64,000 nucleotides of DNA, taken from assembly GCA_002946415.1 (NCBI GenBank), contig NJPS01000021.1:62001-126000 (forward strand), written 5' to 3'. Position 1 is the first letter of the stretch. Each line of letters opens with the position of its first letter. Made by a program: the position numbers and the translations under genes. This DNA is from Rutstroemia sp. NJR-2017a BVV2. Taxonomy: Eukaryota; Ascomycota; Leotiomycetes; Helotiales; Rutstroemiaceae. Shown in pieces: positions 60,389 through 64,000 of the stretch. The notes under the pieces were generated by a model. That model had not been told where the DNA came from. It saw only the letters and a program-made list of their open reading frames with translations, and did no database searches.

Positions 60389-61783
60389 ATGCCTATCTCC
60401 AAGCACAGCATCTCGGCTCCCTTAGAAGCTGGATCATCCATCTTCCAGCCAACTCAACTCCCAGCAGAATTACACGAAGCTCTTGATTATGTATCGGCGC
60501 GATTGGTTCGCAAGCGACTTCATCTTTCTCTAATCGTCGCGAAGAAGGACATCCAGATTCAAAGCGCCGGTGTCTCTCAATCCGCACCTGGATTCTCTTC
60601 ACCGACAACCGGTTTCTTCAACAATACACCATTCGCGAGACTTACACGCGATAACGTTTTGGATCGTTCGCGCAATGCTTCTCCCCCGACTAGCCCTCGC
60701 TTCGGCTCCCCAGCTAGCAACGCATCGTCAGCTACGAACTTCTCCACTTCCTCATCCGATCTTTCGCTCCGCTCTACTTCTTCGGCAGCGACATCCATCT
60801 CCAACTCCACCATCTACCTCTCCCGCACCAAATGGTCCGGACTTCCCTCCTCACCCAAAGACTCCCCCACCCACCACAGACAAGAATCGCAACCCCAATC
60901 CCCCACCTCCTCCACCTGTTCCACCCCCGCACTCCCCTCCCCTTCAACCCCCACCCCCAACCCCTACGGCATCACCCTCATCCACTCCACCGCCCTCACC
61001 CCCCGCGCCGACCGCATCCTCCGCCGCACCATCGCCCTCGCCGAACACAAATTCCCCCACATCGGCAGCGCCTGGCTGAGCATCTCCGACCCCTCTGAAG
61101 ACCTCATCCGCCGCTCGCTCGCCCAACGCAGCCTCGTCTACGCTTCCCAGGGCCTCGACCTCTACTCCCTCGACTTCGTCTACACTTTCAAACAGGCTCT
61201 GCACACATACTCGCGCACGCTCAGCGCGGTAGATCTTTCCGCTGCGGTGGACGAGTTGAGGAGATTGGTGCTTGTGCAGAACGGACGCAGAGTCGCGAAG
61301 GGGTATTTGCTGCGGTGTTACGCGGGAATGGGATTCTCGCTGAGTGCGCTGGTGGATGTGGATGAGGCGTATAAGAATATTTATGGAGGGAGTACAAGGC
61401 AGGGAGGGATTGAGGTGGCGGTGGAAGATCCGAGGAGTCCGCCAGCGTTGAAGACGGTGTTTGGGAAGGAGGAGGATGAGTTGGTGGAGGTCGGGGAGAG
61501 TGCGAAGGGGAGGGATGGAGAGAGTCCGGTTTGGGAGGCGAGGAGAGAGGAGCTTGTGGAGGGGAAGATGGAGATGGTGGAGATTAATAAGGGGGGGATG
61601 GGCTTTGGTGTTCGGATGAGCATTTTGGGGATGGGGACGATGAGGGAAGATAGAGGGCCGTTTATGAGGGGGAATAGAACGCCGAATCGTGGGACGGATT
61701 GCAGTCCGGCGACGAAAGATGAGTGGAGGAATTTGATGATGGGAGAGCAAAGGTGGAGTTTGGAGGTTGTGGAGGGGTGGTGA
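60389..61783 (+). CDS. Conserved fungal protein of unknown function, 464 aa
   Basis: A single exon with start context CAAGATGCC. The N-terminus has LPAELHEALDYVSARLVRKR and LHLSLIVAKKDIQIQ. A long Ser/Pro/Thr-rich linker (about residues 60-190) follows. A second conserved block then appears: GITLIHSTALTPRADRILRR, SLAQRSLVYASQGLDLYSLD and LLRCYAGMGFSLSALVD. This two-block layout recurs in proteins of filamentous ascomycetes (I recall it as a DUF7582-like family). The C-terminus is Gly/Glu/Met-rich. No signal peptide or transmembrane segment is present. Third-codon positions are strongly C-rich in the middle, then G-rich in the last ~180 codons. Confidence 0.88.
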   Translation: MPISKHSISAPLEAGSSIFQPTQLPAELHEALDYVSARLVRKRLHLSLIVAKKDIQIQSAGVSQSAPGFSSPTTGFFNNTPFARLTRDNVLDRSRNASPPTSPRFGSPASNASSATNFSTSSSDLSLRSTSSAATSISNSTIYLSRTKWSGLPSSPKDSPTHHRQESQPQSPTSSTCSTPALPSPSTPTPNPYGITLIHSTALTPRADRILRRTIALAEHKFPHIGSAWLSISDPSEDLIRRSLAQRSLVYASQGLDLYSLDFVYTFKQALHTYSRTLSAVDLSAAVDELRRLVLVQNGRRVAKGYLLRCYAGMGFSLSALVDVDEAYKNIYGGSTRQGGIEVAVEDPRSPPALKTVFGKEEDELVEVGESAKGRDGESPVWEARREELVEGKMEMVEINKGGMGFGVRMSILGMGTMREDRGPFMRGNRTPNRGTDCSPATKDEWRNLMMGEQRWSLEVVEGW

Positions 61784-62219
61784 TTGGGTTATGATTATGA
61801 TTTATGATGATGATGATGATGGGTTGTTTATTTAGCGCGGTGTTTGGGGTTTTTGTATACTCTGTATTTGTATTGTATAACGCATTCCTGAGAGCAAGAG
61901 CTGCAATCAGGTTGGGAAAATGGAGGTAAAGGAAAGATATTCGGGTAGCATAGCATATAATCAAGAGTACATACATTACATGAAAGACTTCACTTCATTT
62001 TGATCAACGAGATTCCAAAACTTCAAAATTTCAGTTATCTAGTAAATTGACTCTCATATCATAACTCCGAACTTTCCAATTTATTAAATGTTTTTCGGTA
62101 GAGAAAAGTCTCTTGGTATTTTATCTTTTCGTCCATCGCGCAAGTAGTTTAGACCGTCGGCTAGTCACTTCGTACCGACATAATCCGTCACCTCCAAATC
62201 CTTCTTGTAACGACAACAT
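61784..62219. other. Intergenic region between convergent genes
   Basis: A short GATGATGAT run lies at 61806-61820. No gene was recognised. Confidence 0.5.
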
Positions 62220-63586
62220 CTAAGTAGCAATCTGTCCAACATTTCCTACAAAAACGACCAGGACAGCACAATACCTGTCGGGATAACCTATCTTCAGTGT
62301 TTTTCTACACAAGTCAGAGGATAGGAATACATACGCAGCCGCGGAAGCAAGTACTTCATGTCTCTTTGCCCTCGTGCACAAAGTCAATACTGCTGTGAAA
62401 ATCAAGGTGAACACCGTAAGGACACCAATGATACTTCCAATGATGGCGCCAGAATCAGATGAGGAGGAGCGACTTAAGTACCAAAGGATGTACACGGGAA
62501 CAGTCAGAAGCGTTATGATCATCGTCAAGATGATCACCGCGACGAGGATGTCAACACGCGTCTGGTCGAATCGCATATTCTTGGGTGATTTCGGATCAGC
62601 ATCAAGTCGGACTTTCTATTTCGAAGAGTGTTTCAGCACAACTCAACATGCTTGCGTTCATGTATGCATTTCAGAGGCTTACTGGTGGACAGAATATATA
62701 CTGGGTAGTTTGTCAGCTGTAGTCCGGCGGGCAAGGGGAATCAAGTGCACCTACTCGCGTAACTCTGCAAGAACTCTTCTTCAGGAGTTTTTCAACCGCC
62801 ATGTCTAACCATGTGGTTTCGCGGCCAGGCTTCAGAGTTACAATGTCGTTTTCCACTTTAATGTAACACTCCTCTTTGCATAAAGGCTTTGTTTTCTTGA
62901 AATAGTCTAACACATTTTCGTAGTCTCTTTTCTGCGGTCGCTCTAAATTCGCAATATTTTGGCTTGTTATCATGAGTTCAGCTAACCGGAATATCAGACT
63001 TCTGCTCCCAGACAACGGGATTGATACTAACCATATGCCTTGTATTTATTTTCTATCGTATCAATAAGTGCAGTATGCTCTTCGTTCAACACCGCACATT
63101 TGTCCCGGGACTGCAGTGAGGCAGGATTCTGCTTGGCGGCTACGACATCGAGGTTATATAAGTCTTCTTCTAACTCTCGCAGCTCATCCTGTCTGTGAAG
63201 GAGAATCCGCGACTGGAGGTACCCGAATCTTCGGTAAAGCATGAATTTCTCGTCGCTTCCTATGAGCGTAGCTAAGCGGGGGTATCCTTTTGGACGTCCT
63301 TCGTCTGTGCACAAGTGAGTGAGCATTTCTTATTAGTTCCAATTGAAATAGTGAACATACGAGCTCTCATTTCGGGATTGGAAACAGAGCTGGGTTTTCC
63401 GGTCTGCAACGCGCCCAGAAACATATTCATGGCCCTTCTGAATTTTGAAGGACGAGCAGTATGGTCTCCCGGTGCGGAGTCGGGTGTGGAGTATGTCAGA
63501 TTCGTGTTATTGTTAATTGTTGAGTTGATGGGCCCTGGCCTCATCAATCCCATTTCCATAACATCACTGGAATCTAGGACAGCCAT
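62220..63586 (-). CDS. DUF6594-like membrane protein, 353 aa
   Basis: Exons are 63361-63586, 63032-63304, 62755-62981, 62335-62615 and 62220-62274 (1062 nt). The N-terminal ~75 residues look disordered. The family core then begins: GYPRLATLIGSDEKFMLYRR, then FGYLQSRILLHRQDELRELE, a Trp-containing KPGRETTWLDMAVEKLL and, after a charged stretch, hydrophobic helices at DILVAVIILTMIITLLTVPV, GSIIGVLTVFTLIFTAVLTL and YCAVLVVFVGNVG. This order is typical of the fungal DUF6594 family, abundant in ascomycetes and of unknown function. The intron between exons 3 and 4 (62616-62754, 139 bp) is longer than its neighbours; a tiny extra exon there cannot be excluded. Confidence 0.85.
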
Positions 63587-63762
63587 CTCAGCAGGGTTTG
63601 TTGCTGTCGAGGAAAACTCGATAGCCTCGCTGCTGCGGTCTTCATAATTTTAGGTGGTACATTCGCCAACACTATGCGGGTATATAAGCCAAGCAATTTA
63701 CTGGATTCATATGCGCTAGAAGTCTAACGCGGTACAGCGCATCTATTTGTGTTACTACACAT

Positions 63763-64000
63763 CTACCTGACACTAGCGTGTTCCTCGAGCTCTGTAGTTT
63801 TTTGAGTCTTGATTGCTTTCACTTTATCTTCCCTCACTGGAACTTCTGCTTCATCAGATGTGAACTTATACATCCACCAGCCTATCCATTGTTGAAAATT
63901 CCCAACTGTAACAACTTGCGCACGCCTGTCAAACTCCCTCCATGTAATAACCTTCTCTTCATACTCTCCACCTTCGCCAAGAACTTTAACCTTCTCTCCA
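63763..64000 (-). CDS. 3' end of a hypothetical gene (partial)
   Basis: On the minus strand a frame runs from the window edge to a TAG at 63763-63765: about 79 codons, including KVLGEGGEYEEKVITWREFD, NFQQWIGWWMYKFTSDEAEV and a Lys/Glu-rich end. The start and most of the gene lie beyond 64000. The composition looks coding. The family was not identified. Confidence 0.5.
   Translation of the reverse strand, partial: GEKVKVLGEGGEYEEKVITWREFDRRAQVVTVGNFQQWIGWWMYKFTSDEAEVPVREDKVKAIKTQKTTELEEHASVR

Overview
This window comes from the nuclear genome of a filamentous ascomycete (Pezizomycotina). Introns are short (mostly 46-65 bp) with GTAAGT/GTATGT donors, CTAAC-like branch sites and CAG/TAG acceptors. 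The gene families are typical of these fungi: HET domain, LysM, DUF6594-like, coronin, Pop3 and a giant USP peptidase. The content would suit a leotiomycete such as a Sclerotinia or Botrytis relative, but that placement is only a guess.

Layout. (1) 1-6.5 kb: the 3' part of a very large secreted or wall-type LysM protein made mostly of serine and threonine. (2) 8.0-17.4 kb, a conserved block: coronin (-, eight exons), an intron-containing tRNA-Val(CAC), an AdipoR/haemolysin-III membrane protein (-) and an AAA-ATPase (+). (3) 17.4-30.5 kb, a gene-poor, repeat-rich island: one arm of an inverted repeat, several families of short repeats, a 73-nt G run, a C2H2 zinc-finger remnant, a Pumilio (PUF) pseudogene, a DEDDh-exonuclease-like gene split by a 1.3-kb segment between 20-bp direct repeats, and a 225-bp hAT-like MITE with 8-bp target duplications. 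(4) 30.5-41.5 kb: two lineage-type hypothetical genes, a small conserved charged protein and a HET-domain gene, separated by long empty spacers. (5) 42-48 kb: an ECM15-type thiamine-binding protein whose three small exons no long ORF shows, a GPI-anchored PLC-like phosphodiesterase and the RNase P/MRP subunit Pop3. (6) 49.7-57.7 kb: a 2532-residue ubiquitin-specific peptidase with eight exons. (7) 60.4-64 kb: a conserved fungal protein of unknown function, a DUF6594-like membrane protein and the 3' end of a further gene.

The genes do not form a pathway or biosynthetic cluster; they are independent housekeeping and accessory genes. For the main multi-exon models (coronin, AdipoR, AAA-ATPase, HET, ECM15-like, Pop3, USP, DUF6594-like) the summed exon lengths are divisible by three and the joints fall in conserved motifs. 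I did not find a convincing new multi-gene system. The most unusual items are the serine-repeat LysM protein, the poly-G tract, the split exonuclease gene and the small TIR element inside a POP3 intron.
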